A DNA stretch of 6,605 bases from JBOHHR01 sp050740975 (GTDB lineage Bacteria; Pseudomonadota; Gammaproteobacteria; JBOHHR01), in the NCBI GenBank assembly GCA_050740975.1, contig JBOIEE010000243.1, positions 1-6,605 of the forward strand. The letters run 5' to 3'. Position 1 is the first letter of the stretch; each line of letters begins with the position of its first letter. A program made the translations under genes and the position numbers. Below are positions 1 to 6,400 of the stretch, in pieces. The notes beneath the pieces are model-generated. The model was not told the origin of the DNA. It saw only the letters and a program-made list of their open reading frames with translations, and did not search any database.

Positions 1-238
1 TGGACCCCGGCACGCCCTGCTTTTCGAGCAGAACCAGGAGATCTACGTCGGAATAGGGGAACAACTGGCGCCGGCCATAGCCGCCTACCGCCAGCAACGC
101 CAGGCCGGACGGCTTTCCGAACTGCGCTTCGAACAGTGAGATCGCCGCTTGGTCGACCGCATCCGAGCGGAGGCGAACCGCTTCTCTAGCGTCCCCGGTT
201 GAGAAAAACCGCTCTTTGATCGCTTCCATCCGCGTCAT
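1..238 (-). CDS. glnD: Partial [protein-PII] uridylyltransferase (GlnD-like), N-terminal 79 residues
   Basis: The minus-strand frame from ATG 238 runs off the left edge and gives 79 residues. Residues 48-71 contain AVGGYGRRQLFPYSDVDLL, the nucleotidyltransferase signature of GlnD: a glycine-rich GGYGR turn followed by the SDxD metal-binding aspartates (D64, D66). In the family, GlnD uridylylates and deuridylylates PII proteins in response to glutamine and so controls nitrogen assimilation in the cytoplasm; the HD and ACT domains would lie beyond the window. The signature comes near residue 50, earlier than the roughly 85-100 of E. coli GlnD, so the N-terminus is short. The start is uncertain: there is no clear Shine-Dalgarno before ATG 238, a second ATG lies three codons later (229), and the frame stays open upstream with a GTG at 302-304. 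Another DNA polymerase beta-type nucleotidyltransferase is possible but less likely. Confidence 0.78.
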   Translation of the reverse strand, partial: MTRMEAIKERFFSTGDAREAVRLRSDAVDQAAISLFEAQFGKPSGLALLAVGGYGRRQLFPYSDVDLLVLLEKQGVPGS

Positions 239-488
239 GTGCCCGGACGGGTAAGGCGGGCAGTCTTGCCGGCGATATGGCGGCTCGCAGACTGGGAAGT
301 ACACCCCACAGCGGCGTCCTAAAGGACCTATCCTACAACGCCCCTTCGCCGCGATCGTTGTTGCGGATGCGAATCGCCTCCTCAATCGATGTGATGAAGA
401 TCTGTGATGCGGTGTGATGGGTATCGCTACGCCCAACCCATCCACGCTTACCGCCTGTTCTATTCGTCACGTCGACGTAGCTTACTGA
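239..488. other. Intergenic region between antitoxin and glnD-like gene
   Basis: This 250-bp stretch holds no gene I can support. It contains the REP-like hairpin described at 416-442 and a minor short palindrome, GTCCTAAAGGAC, at 316-327. I could not find a convincing promoter or terminator for either neighbour. One minus-strand frame is open from the antitoxin stop to a TAG at 333-335, but it has no ATG and its middle is the translated repeat, so I do not call it. Confidence 0.5.
416..442. repeat. REP-like intergenic hairpin (GATGGGT...ACCCATC type)
   Basis: A perfect 7-bp inverted repeat, GATGGGT (416-422) and ACCCATC (436-442), encloses a 13-nt loop. The whole resembles a dispersed intergenic element I know from many proteobacterial genomes, whose minus-strand reading gives the frequent spurious peptide GWV(E/G)RSDTHH, seen here too. 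It lies downstream of the antitoxin stop, where it could protect or end the mRNA, though there is no T-run to make it an intrinsic terminator. The repeat-family assignment is from memory of the motif, not from a search. Confidence 0.55.
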
Positions 489-782
489 TCAGGCCGCGAG
501 CTTAAGCTCTACCTTGAGGCCGGCACGAGTTGCAAGCGTGATGAGCATATCCAGGCTGAACTTGTCCCACTTACCCCGCACCAGATCGGAGACGCGCGAT
601 TGCCCTATCCGGAATCGCTCCGCCGCCTCCGCTTGGGTCCAGCCCCGCTCCTCAATAAGAAGGCGCAGGCGCGCCATGAGGTCCGCCCGCATCGACAGGA
701 TCGCCGCTTCTTCTGGAGGGAATCCGAGATCGGAAAACACATTGCCGGATGATTCGATGATGTCGGTATCATCGTCGTGCAT
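489..782 (-). CDS. XRE-family antitoxin (HigA-like), second gene of a toxin-antitoxin pair
   Basis: This 97-residue protein has a helix-turn-helix at about residues 46-90. TQAEAAERFRIGQSRVSDL (49-67) is a classic XRE scan-and-recognition helix pair, followed by RGK and a SLDMLITLATRAGL helix. A short acidic N-terminus (HDDDTD) and the ending VELKL match the XRE antitoxins paired with Gp49-like toxins. In that family the antitoxin binds and neutralises the toxin and represses their shared promoter. It begins 3 nt after the toxin TGA (786-788), and its ribosome binding site AGGAG lies inside the toxin's 3' end, so translation is probably coupled. The ATG at 780-782 is supported by that site at 8-nt spacing. 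The gene appears intact, unlike its partner. Confidence 0.88.
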   Translation of the reverse strand: MHDDDTDIIESSGNVFSDLGFPPEEAAILSMRADLMARLRLLIEERGWTQAEAAERFRIGQSRVSDLVRGKWDKFSLDMLITLATRAGLKVELKLAA

Positions 783-785
783 AAG

Positions 786-1099
786 TCAAACTCCTATCGC
801 TTGGTAGCGTAGGCGCGCCAATTTAACGTCATCCCGTCGGGTGCGTCGGGTTTTCTTTTGGAAGGCATGAAGGACATATACAGCTTCCGCTAACTTAGTA
901 ACGTAGATGACGCGCCACTCGCCGAGGACATGGACGCGGATCTCGTAGGCGCCCGGCCCTACGTCCGCCATCGGCTTCCAGTCGGAGGGCCTGGCCCCAA
1001 GCTGGACCTGCCACAGCTCGAATCCCGCGGCCCGTCGGGCTTCTGCAGGGAAAGCACAAAGGTCGTCACGGCTCTCCCCACGAACCTGAGCGGCTTCAT
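786..1099 (-). CDS. Gp49-like / HigB (RelE-superfamily) toxin with an apparent frameshift near its 5' end
   Basis: From about codon 10 the protein reads as a Gp49-like (HigB-type) toxin: SRDDL, FPAEARRAAGFEL, a PSDWKPM segment, EIRVH, WRVIYV, and the C-terminal VLHAFQKKTRRT with its basic cluster. In this family the toxin is usually a ribosome-associated mRNA nuclease held in check by the adjacent XRE protein. The typical N-terminus MKPLRFVG is present from ATG 1099, but in another frame. The two halves join exactly if one G is added to the G4 run at 1076-1079 (C4 on the plus strand), giving 104 residues, close to the usual length. The uninterrupted frame runs back instead to an ATG at 1154, giving 122 residues with a non-family N-terminus, and that ATG lies upstream of the predicted promoter. 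The gene may be inactive, mis-sequenced, or rescued by a -1 slip on G-GGG. Confidence 0.8.
791..795 (-). promoter_or_regulatory. Ribosome binding site of the antitoxin, inside the toxin gene
   Basis: AGGAG on the minus strand sits 8 nt before the antitoxin ATG at 780-782. It overlaps the last codons of the toxin frame, which supports both the chosen start and a two-gene operon. Confidence 0.75.
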
Positions 1100-1106
1100 G
1101 GCGTAA

Positions 1107-1134
1107 ATTATATAGGTACTTTGATAAACCGCAA
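1107..1134 (-). promoter_or_regulatory. Predicted sigma-70 promoter of the toxin-antitoxin operon
   Basis: On the minus strand there is a perfect -10 box TATAAT (1107-1112) and a partial -35 box TTGCGG (1129-1134) with a 16-nt spacer. Only 7 nt separate the -10 box from the toxin ATG at 1099, so the start of transcription should fall on or next to the ATG and the message would be leaderless. The antitoxin would be expected to bind here, but I see no clear symmetric operator. Confidence 0.6.
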
Positions 1135-1253
1135 TTCCCGCAGCGTGTCGGCATGCTCCGTCAATAGACGCGACCGCCGATCCCGCAGCGTCACGGTGAA
1201 GAAATAGGTAGCGCCGGGGATACGGGCGCGTCGGTAGTTCACCACGCATCGTA

Positions 1254-1288
1254 TTATCCCGGATTCCGCTTCGCTTCATCCAGGCTAC
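1254..1288. repeat. REP-like element, copy A
   Basis: This 35-bp unit contains CCCGGATTCCGCTTCGCTTC and ends in ATCCAGGCTAC. The ends CCCGGAT and ATCCAGG are complementary at 6 of 7 positions, so it can fold as an imperfect hairpin. It matches the familiar proteobacterial intergenic motif GTAGCCCGGATGAAGCGAAG and its complement. It agrees with copy B at 29 of 35 positions. Confidence 0.72.
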
Positions 1289-1323
1289 GCTGGCTTTCGT
1301 CTTACTATTGCGCCTTACAGGCG

Positions 1324-1358
1324 TTATCCCGGGTTCCGTTTCGCTTGGTCCAGGTCAC
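1324..1358. repeat. REP-like element, copy B, diverged
   Basis: This second 35-bp unit begins TTATCCCGGGTTCCGTTTCG, in the same orientation as copy A and exactly 70 bp away from it. It differs from copy A at six positions. It lies only 9 nt beyond the stop codon of the 138-aa exported-protein gene, a usual place for REP elements at operon ends. Confidence 0.68.
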
Positions 1359-1367
1359 ACTGCCGTA

Positions 1368-1784
1368 TCACGGCTTGAACTTGCAGTCTAGGTCTGCTTT
1401 ACCAGTCTGGCTCTTAATCTTCAAAGACGATGTCGTAGCGACGAGGAAGCCGGGAACACCGCACTGAACCCCGTTGATCGTGCAGGGGATATCGCTAAAG
1501 TGTTTTGTGCCCTTTGTGATCCCTAACTGTGCCAGCGTCGCTGGTGGAACCGTGCCCGTACAGGTGATGCTCATTTGTTCGGGTGGTGCGTTGTTGATAC
1601 AGTGCAACAACGAGTTGGTCGTGAAAATCGACGTAGTGTCCGGCATAGCGCTAAACGGGGGCAAGTCAATCTCACACAACCATCCCAAAAACTTTTCTGC
1701 CGGCCCCTGGGTAGACGCTGGCGGCGGAGCGCCGTACGCCAATGCCAGAGCCGTCCACAAGCCCACAGCAATTTTCCTGTTCAT
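1368..1784 (-). CDS. Exported six-cysteine protein of unknown function (138 aa)
   Basis: I do not recognise the family. The N-terminus has a clear Sec signal: basic MNRK, a hydrophobic run AVGLWTALALAYGA (6-19), then a small-residue, proline-rich cleavage region. The mature part has six cysteines (37, 62, 75, 101, 108, 134), an even number that suggests disulfides made in the periplasm or outside the cell. There are no transmembrane segments after the signal and no catalytic motif I can identify. The start is fixed by AGGAGG (1791-1796) 6 nt before ATG 1784, and the gene follows the 199-aa gene by 13 nt, so they are probably co-transcribed. The segment GPAEKFLGWLCEI and the end DCKFKP resemble GPPAANKVWGGCEL and DCFLIKPAPD in that neighbour, suggesting divergent copies. 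The function is unknown; a partner or cargo of the barrel protein upstream is an inference. Confidence 0.78.
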   Translation of the reverse strand: MNRKIAVGLWTALALAYGAPPPASTQGPAEKFLGWLCEIDLPPFSAMPDTTSIFTTNSLLHCINNAPPEQMSITCTGTVPPATLAQLGITKGTKHFSDIPCTINGVQCGVPGFLVATTSSLKIKSQTGKADLDCKFKP

Positions 1785-1790
1785 CTGCTT

Positions 1791-1796
1791 CCTCCT
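1791..1796 (-). promoter_or_regulatory. Strong ribosome binding site of the 138-aa exported protein
   Basis: AGGAGG on the minus strand lies 6 nt before the ATG at 1782-1784 and 1 nt beyond the TAG of the upstream gene (1798-1800). It decides the start and shows that the gene can be translated independently. Confidence 0.75.
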
Positions 1797-1797
1797 A

Positions 1798-2397
1798 CTA
1801 ATCCGGTGCAGGTTTGATGAGGAAGCAGTCGGTGTTTCCGGCGACTGTATGGCAGACCCGCTTTTCCCGGTCGCCTAGCAGCGCGCCACTTTGCATTTTT
1901 TGATATTGCAGGAGCAACGCCTCTTCTATGCCCTCGATGTCGACCGTGACGCCCGCCGCCTGCTCGGTTGCCGAAGGGATCGGTGTGTCTGCGGTTGTGG
2001 TGTCTATGCTAACCATACCCGGATCGGTACAGAGGATAGGACCTGTGAATCCGGCTTCTCCTATAGCCTGTCCATCGTTATTATTTTGCAGCGAATAGAC
2101 GATAACGAAGTCGACCTGGGGGAGAGGTTCTCCGGGAAGCCCGCCCTCGGCAGTCAGGGAGTTCTGGAGTTCTATGACCGCTCCGTTAGTTAATTCGCAA
2201 CCTCCCCAGACCTTGTTTGCTGCTGGCGGACCCGGCAGTTGCGCCAGAGCGCCAGGGGAGACGCCCAGGATCCATCCCCCTACCAGCAGCGATGACACGA
2301 ACGTGGCAGACCGACGACAGCGTCGAAGCAACGGGTAGCCGTCGACATAGCCCCGCGCGCGGGCAGCCGAATTATCAGACATAGGGTTTCTTAGCAT
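1798..2397 (-). CDS. Exported four-cysteine protein of unknown function (199 aa)
   Basis: I do not recognise the family. A long, arginine-rich N-region (residues 1-30) precedes a hydrophobic segment (about 32-47, ATFVSSLLVGGWILGV) and a typical signal-peptidase I site, ALA before Q53. A twin-arginine route is not indicated, because RRCRRS lacks the usual SRRxFLK pattern. The mature chain carries four cysteines (67, 123, 182, 191) and no later membrane segment. It has a VDFVIVYSLQ strand-like stretch and an acidic helix-like segment near 153-167. ATG 2397 is supported by AGGAG at 2406-2410 with 8-nt spacing; the in-frame ATG at 2382 lacks this. The gene lies 109 nt downstream of the 290-aa gene and 13 nt before the 138-aa gene, with which it shares short end motifs. 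The localisation is likely periplasmic or extracellular; the role is unknown. Confidence 0.78.
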   Translation of the reverse strand: MLRNPMSDNSAARARGYVDGYPLLRRCRRSATFVSSLLVGGWILGVSPGALAQLPGPPAANKVWGGCELTNGAVIELQNSLTAEGGLPGEPLPQVDFVIVYSLQNNNDGQAIGEAGFTGPILCTDPGMVSIDTTTADTPIPSATEQAAGVTVDIEGIEEALLLQYQKMQSGALLGDREKRVCHTVAGNTDCFLIKPAPD

Positions 2398-2405
2398 CGA
2401 GTGTT

Positions 2406-2410
2406 CTCCT
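2406..2410 (-). promoter_or_regulatory. Ribosome binding site of the 199-aa exported protein
   Basis: AGGAG on the minus strand stands 8 nt before ATG 2397 and selects that start over the ATG at 2382. An AT-rich inverted repeat lies directly upstream, described in the next entry. Confidence 0.68.
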
Positions 2411-2436
2411 GATTTTTTGATCTAACTTTTAAAATC
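2411..2436 (-). promoter_or_regulatory. AT-rich inverted repeat abutting the ribosome binding site
   Basis: On the minus strand GATTTT (2431-2436) and AAAATC (2411-2416) are complementary across a 14-nt loop, and the second arm touches the AGGAG site. It sits in the 109-nt gap (2398-2506) between the 290-aa and 199-aa genes, an unusually AT-rich patch for this window. It could be a weak mRNA stem, an operator, or part of an internal promoter. No good promoter boxes were found, and a stem of only A/U pairs plus one G-C would be weak. Confidence 0.3.
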
Positions 2437-2506
2437 ACGTATTCCTCACCCAGAGGGGCGTCTGGATGCTTTTTTTGGTCTCGCACGTTATCCGCTGCAC
2501 ACGTTC

Positions 2507-3379
2507 CTAGAAGCATCTGCCCTTAACACAGATGGGCGTAAAGACGACGCTCTTTAGCACTTGGCCTTGCACGCTACCGGAGATGCCGAGATTCTGGGTA
2601 TCTGCGCATTCCCAAGACGCGTTAACAACGCATACCTTGACTGTTTCGGAGTTAGCGTTGCCAACGAGGGACGGGTCTGGGATCTCGAGGATCCAGTTAG
2701 CCTTGGGAGCGCTGAACGCGTCCCCCAGCGCCGCGATTTCATCAGTACAGTCGTCCGCGGTGACCTGCAGTCCGCCGCACTGCCCGGGGCCACCGCTTTG
2801 CTCGTCGCCCTCGTTGACCTTAACGCAGTGTCTCTCGTCTGCTGGGCTGGCAAAGGTCTCACAGATTAGAGAGACGGCATGCGGCGGCGGGTTCGCGAGA
2901 TCACCTGGATTGTCCACAGGGGTGGAGACCGCTAGGGGTCCGGCATTGGACACAGTGAACTGTCCGAATGTTTGCGCGGTGATGGTCACGTTTTGCTCGA
3001 GTGTTTGACCTCTATCCAGAACGATATTATTCGAACCGGCGGCCGGAATGGTGACCGCGAGCCCCTCATCATTTGGGAAAAAGCCCGAGGTCGGCGACTT
3101 TTGATTACACGCGGGAATCAGTTTTTGCGGCCCCGCAGCGGGTGGCTGAAACCCAGCATCGGTATCGCAGTAAATCCGAACAGAGCTTCCTTGGGACACA
3201 ATGACTGTTCCCTGGGCGTCTTCAGGGTGACCGCTCGCGGCATGTGCGAGTGGCACCTCAACACAGGCCAGTACGCCCGTCAGGCAGGCAAAGGCAAAAC
3301 GGCTGCAAACGGGGCGTTTCTGTCGCTGTCGCCCGAACCCGCGAATTGGGGTGGTCGGAGCAAGTCTTATATCTTTCAT
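2507..3379 (-). CDS. Exported ten-cysteine protein of unknown function (290 aa)
   Basis: I do not recognise the family. From ATG 3379 the protein has a basic N-region (to about residue 28), a hydrophobic core FAFACLTGVLACVEVPL and the cleavage motif AHA before ASG (about residue 47/48). The mature part has ten cysteines (71, 91, 173, 185, 201, 211, 250, 258, 284, 289) and ends CVKGRCF. Many alternating hydrophobic/polar stretches (GTVIVSQGSSVRIYC, NVTITAQTFGQFTVS) suggest a beta-rich, disulfide-bonded extracytoplasmic domain. The open frame extends to a GTG at 3412, which nearly abuts the barrel gene's stop. ATG 3379 is preferred because GGGGGA lies 8 nt before it and it gives a more usual signal peptide; this site is weak, so the GTG start (301 aa) is not excluded. 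It follows the barrel gene by 37 nt, implying one transcript. Confidence 0.75.
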   Translation of the reverse strand: MKDIRLAPTTPIRGFGRQRQKRPVCSRFAFACLTGVLACVEVPLAHAASGHPEDAQGTVIVSQGSSVRIYCDTDAGFQPPAAGPQKLIPACNQKSPTSGFFPNDEGLAVTIPAAGSNNIVLDRGQTLEQNVTITAQTFGQFTVSNAGPLAVSTPVDNPGDLANPPPHAVSLICETFASPADERHCVKVNEGDEQSGGPGQCGGLQVTADDCTDEIAALGDAFSAPKANWILEIPDPSLVGNANSETVKVCVVNASWECADTQNLGISGSVQGQVLKSVVFTPICVKGRCF

Positions 3380-3416
3380 GGCGTTGTTCCCCCGCTGTCT
3401 CAGTGAAATCACATGG

Positions 3417-6400
3417 CTAAAAATTCAATGTTATCCGGCCCATGATCGTTCGGTCCGGAATGTACGGCCCCACCGACGGTTCGTCTCTGAACTCCCGGAA
3501 GCTATCATCTTGAAACTTGAACTCTTCATCCAATAGGTTTTGAACCTGGATGCTGGCGATCCCCCAACGGTCGGGAAAGCGAAAACCGGCTCCGAGATCC
3601 ACCGTCACGAAATTGTCCTCTCCTTGGTTTGAAAAGATCTCGAGGCGTTTCACCTCTTGATCCACATACGTGACACCGGCGGCGGCGAAAAATCCGGAGG
3701 GATGAAAGTAGGTGGCACTGACCGGCCAGCTGATCGTCTCGAGATCCAGAGGGTTTTGATTGCCGACTTCGCTTGCGAACTCCGCGGAATCCCGCTTGAA
3801 CTTATCGTAAACGAAGCCCGTACGCACCGCCAGCTCTTCAATCGGCGTCCAGTAGACGTAGGCTTGATGGGACTGCTCGTCCGCCTCATCACGGACAAAC
3901 GTGTTCGGGACGGCCGCCAAATTAATGAACGGTTCGTCGATCTCCCGCCACGTTACCTCTCCGCCGATGGCCAGATTTGATACCACCTGCCAGTCCAGGC
4001 CAAAACCATACCGAGTGGATTCCGTGCCATCGATGTCATCGAAGAACTGGTTGAAGCCGGCGACCTGAGTCGGCTCCAAGGTCCGATTGGAGGTGATCGG
4101 TGGCTTAACGACTTCCAGGTACGCGGCTCGGGCCCGGAGATCGGGTGTGACATCCCACTGCACGCCGAACTTCGGACTTATCTCGTCGACGTCGTCCTTG
4201 AGGGGGTCTACGAAGACGGTATCATCAAGGATGGCGACAGAGTCCCCTTTTTGCTGATAGTCCGCATAGCTAACGCCGATTGTCCACGTTACAGGCTGCG
4301 GGAAGTTAATGTTGGTATAAACGTAGCCGCGGTGGTCATCGGTCTCCAGGTCTAGCCGAAACTGAGCAGCGACTATTCCGTCGAAGGCAAACTCCAACGG
4401 CTCCTCGCTATCGCTGTTCGTGAAGCCAAATCCGGCAATCACGTTGATCCCATCGTGTTTGAAAATGTATTGCCCCTCAATTTGATCTGCGGTCTGATTA
4501 CGGTTGAGCTTGCCGGAAACCAAAACCGGACCCAAGAATGGGTCTTCCTCTACCGCCTCATCGGACGCTGTCTCATCGCGCTCGGTACGGATGTACGAGA
4601 AGAGGATATCGGAGTGCGGCGCCGGCGAGTAGCGCAGGCCAACACGGCCAATGTCCTGGTCTAGTCCATTGCGTGCGTTCGCCGCGACGTCATTAGGATC
4701 AAAGTCGAACTGGAGATCGCCGAACTCGGTGTCGCGGTGGCGGTATTCCCCCTGGACGTTCAGCTCGGGTGTGATCGCGGCCTGTGCGAAGATGTTGTAA
4801 ATGTCGTGCTGAAGGTCGTTGTTCCTTCGCCAGCCGTCGGTCTCGTAGTGGAAGGCGCCCAGGCTTAAGGCAAACCAGTCATAAAGCGCCGAGACCACGC
4901 CCTCGCCCCCGATGGTGTCTTGGTTGCCGAATACTCCTGTGGCGTTGAGCTGGACGTCGTTGCGCTCGAACAGCGGCGTGAACTCGTTGAAACCCGCCTC
5001 GGTGGGGCCGCTGCGGGTGACGATGTTCAAGTTGGTCTCGCTAAAGCTTGGCTGCACCGGGTTGATGTTAACGTCCTGCAGCATCTGTGCCTGCAGAAGC
5101 TCACTCACCCTTGAGATCTCGCGCCGGCGCACGCCCCGGTAGGTGTCGGAGAGGAAGCGGTGGGCGGAGGTGTTGGACGGATCTAGAGCTAAGGACTTCC
5201 CGGCTTCGTCCAAACCGAGTTGGGTGAAGCCCAGATCGTTGTAGACCCGCGCGAGGCTGCTCTGGCGGGCGGCGCGGTCCGCATCCAGCTGCTGCCGATT
5301 GCGATAGACGGCACGGTTGTCGTTGAGCTTGATCGACTTCTGCACGTCCTTCAAGGCCGGGACAGGCATGTTCTCGGTCTGCTTGCGGATCCCGTCATAC
5401 AGGTAGGGCGTGGGATCGAGCGGATCGAGCTCCTTGGCGATCTGGAACTGCTGGGCATCGAGCGGATCGCGCTTTTCCTCGAAGTAGGCTTTGCCCAGGT
5501 AGGAGCGGAGAAGCGAGTCGTTGCCGTCAAGGCCTACCGCGATTTCGAGGTCTTTACGTCCTTCCTCCAAGCGGCTCTCCCGGATCAGCGACAGGCCCCG
5601 CCCCAGATGGGGCAGCGGATCGGCCGGATCAAGCGCGATGGCCTGGTCAAACGCCTGCCTCGCACGCTGGGTGCGAAACGCGGCCAAATCGGCGAAGCCT
5701 TTGACGATGTGCGTTCGCGGCAGGTTCGGCTTAAGTTCCGTCGCCTTCTGCGCGGCATCAAGGGAACGGTTCCGGTAGCCCAGCATTAACCAAAGCTCTG
5801 CCAACCGTGCCCACGCCAGCGCGTTATCCGGCTCCGCCTCGACCGCCTTAAGCAGCGTGTCCCGGGCTTGCTCGAGATCAAAGCGGGCTTGTTGGGCGTA
5901 GGACAAGGCGATATGTGCGGCCGCCGATTGGGGCTCGAGCGCCACCGCCCGCTCGCCGTCGGCCAGGGCCTGTTCCTGCTCGTTCTGCGCGACCTTGATG
6001 ACCGAGCGCAGCGTGTGGGCCAAGCTGGCTTTTGGATCCAAGGCGAGGGCGCGGTCGATGTCGGCCTGCGCTTCGTCCACACGCCCGACGTTCAGGAGCA
6101 GGGCGGCGCGGTAGAGACGGAACCGCGCACCCTGCTCGGTTTCCGGCACGCCTTCGAGGGCCTCGAAGGCTCCAACAGTGTCACCCCGTCCCGCCGCCTG
6201 CATGGCCTTTCGCAGGTTTATTGGCACGTCCGCCGGCACCCGACCGGGCTCCAAAACGAGCGGGTAGTACAGCGCCCACTGCACGGCATCTCGCGGCCGA
6301 ACCACGACCTGTGGCCGGGGCGGATCGCCCTTTTTTGCCACCGCCGACTCGCCCCGAGCCAAAAGAAGACGCCCGAACTCGTTGGTCGCCGCCACCTTGC

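Larger units (their letters stand above)
1155..1367. other. Repeat-bearing intergenic region between the toxin operon and the exported-protein genes
   Basis: This 213-bp non-coding strip holds two REP-like copies and a 5-bp hairpin (CGCCT, TAC, AGGCG at 1311-1323). The 1155-1253 part shows nothing I recognise. A minus-strand frame starting at 1279 with MKRSGIRD is a repeat-derived artefact, not a gene. No U-tracted terminator for the upstream cluster is evident; the repeats may serve that role or protect the 3' end. Confidence 0.55.

Noticed and set aside
316..327. Short palindrome GTCCTAAAGGAC upstream of the glnD-like gene
   Set aside because: It has only four stable base pairs around a 4-nt loop, with no T-run and no symmetric flanks, so it is too small to call a terminator or operator.
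333..488. Open minus-strand frame continuing in phase after the antitoxin stop to TAG 333-335, ending with a helix-like IEEAIRIRNNDRGEGAL
   Set aside because: It has no ATG start, lies behind a stop codon, and its middle (GWVGRSDTHH) is the common translation of the REP-like hairpin. A lost C-terminal remnant of some gene cannot be excluded but is not supported.
959..1279. Minus-strand frame of 106 codons starting MKRSGIRD
   Set aside because: Its start is the translated REP-like repeat (copy A), a well-known source of spurious proteins starting MKRSGIRD, and its lower half overlaps the toxin in another frame. Only its MKPLRFVG segment is meaningful, as the shifted N-terminus of the toxin.
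2450..2476. Plus-strand hairpin CCAGA / TCTGG followed by a run of seven T, resembling an intrinsic terminator
   Set aside because: The stem is only 5 bp, 4 nt separate it from the T-run, and no plus-strand gene ends here. On the minus strand the tract order is wrong for termination.
5220..5789. Plus-strand open frame of 189 codons opposite the TPR region
   Set aside because: It is the complement of a clear TPR coding sequence with repeated helix patterns; no ribosome binding site or family resemblance supports it. Other plus-strand frames at 514-807, 1474-1878 and 2532-3008 were dismissed on the same grounds.
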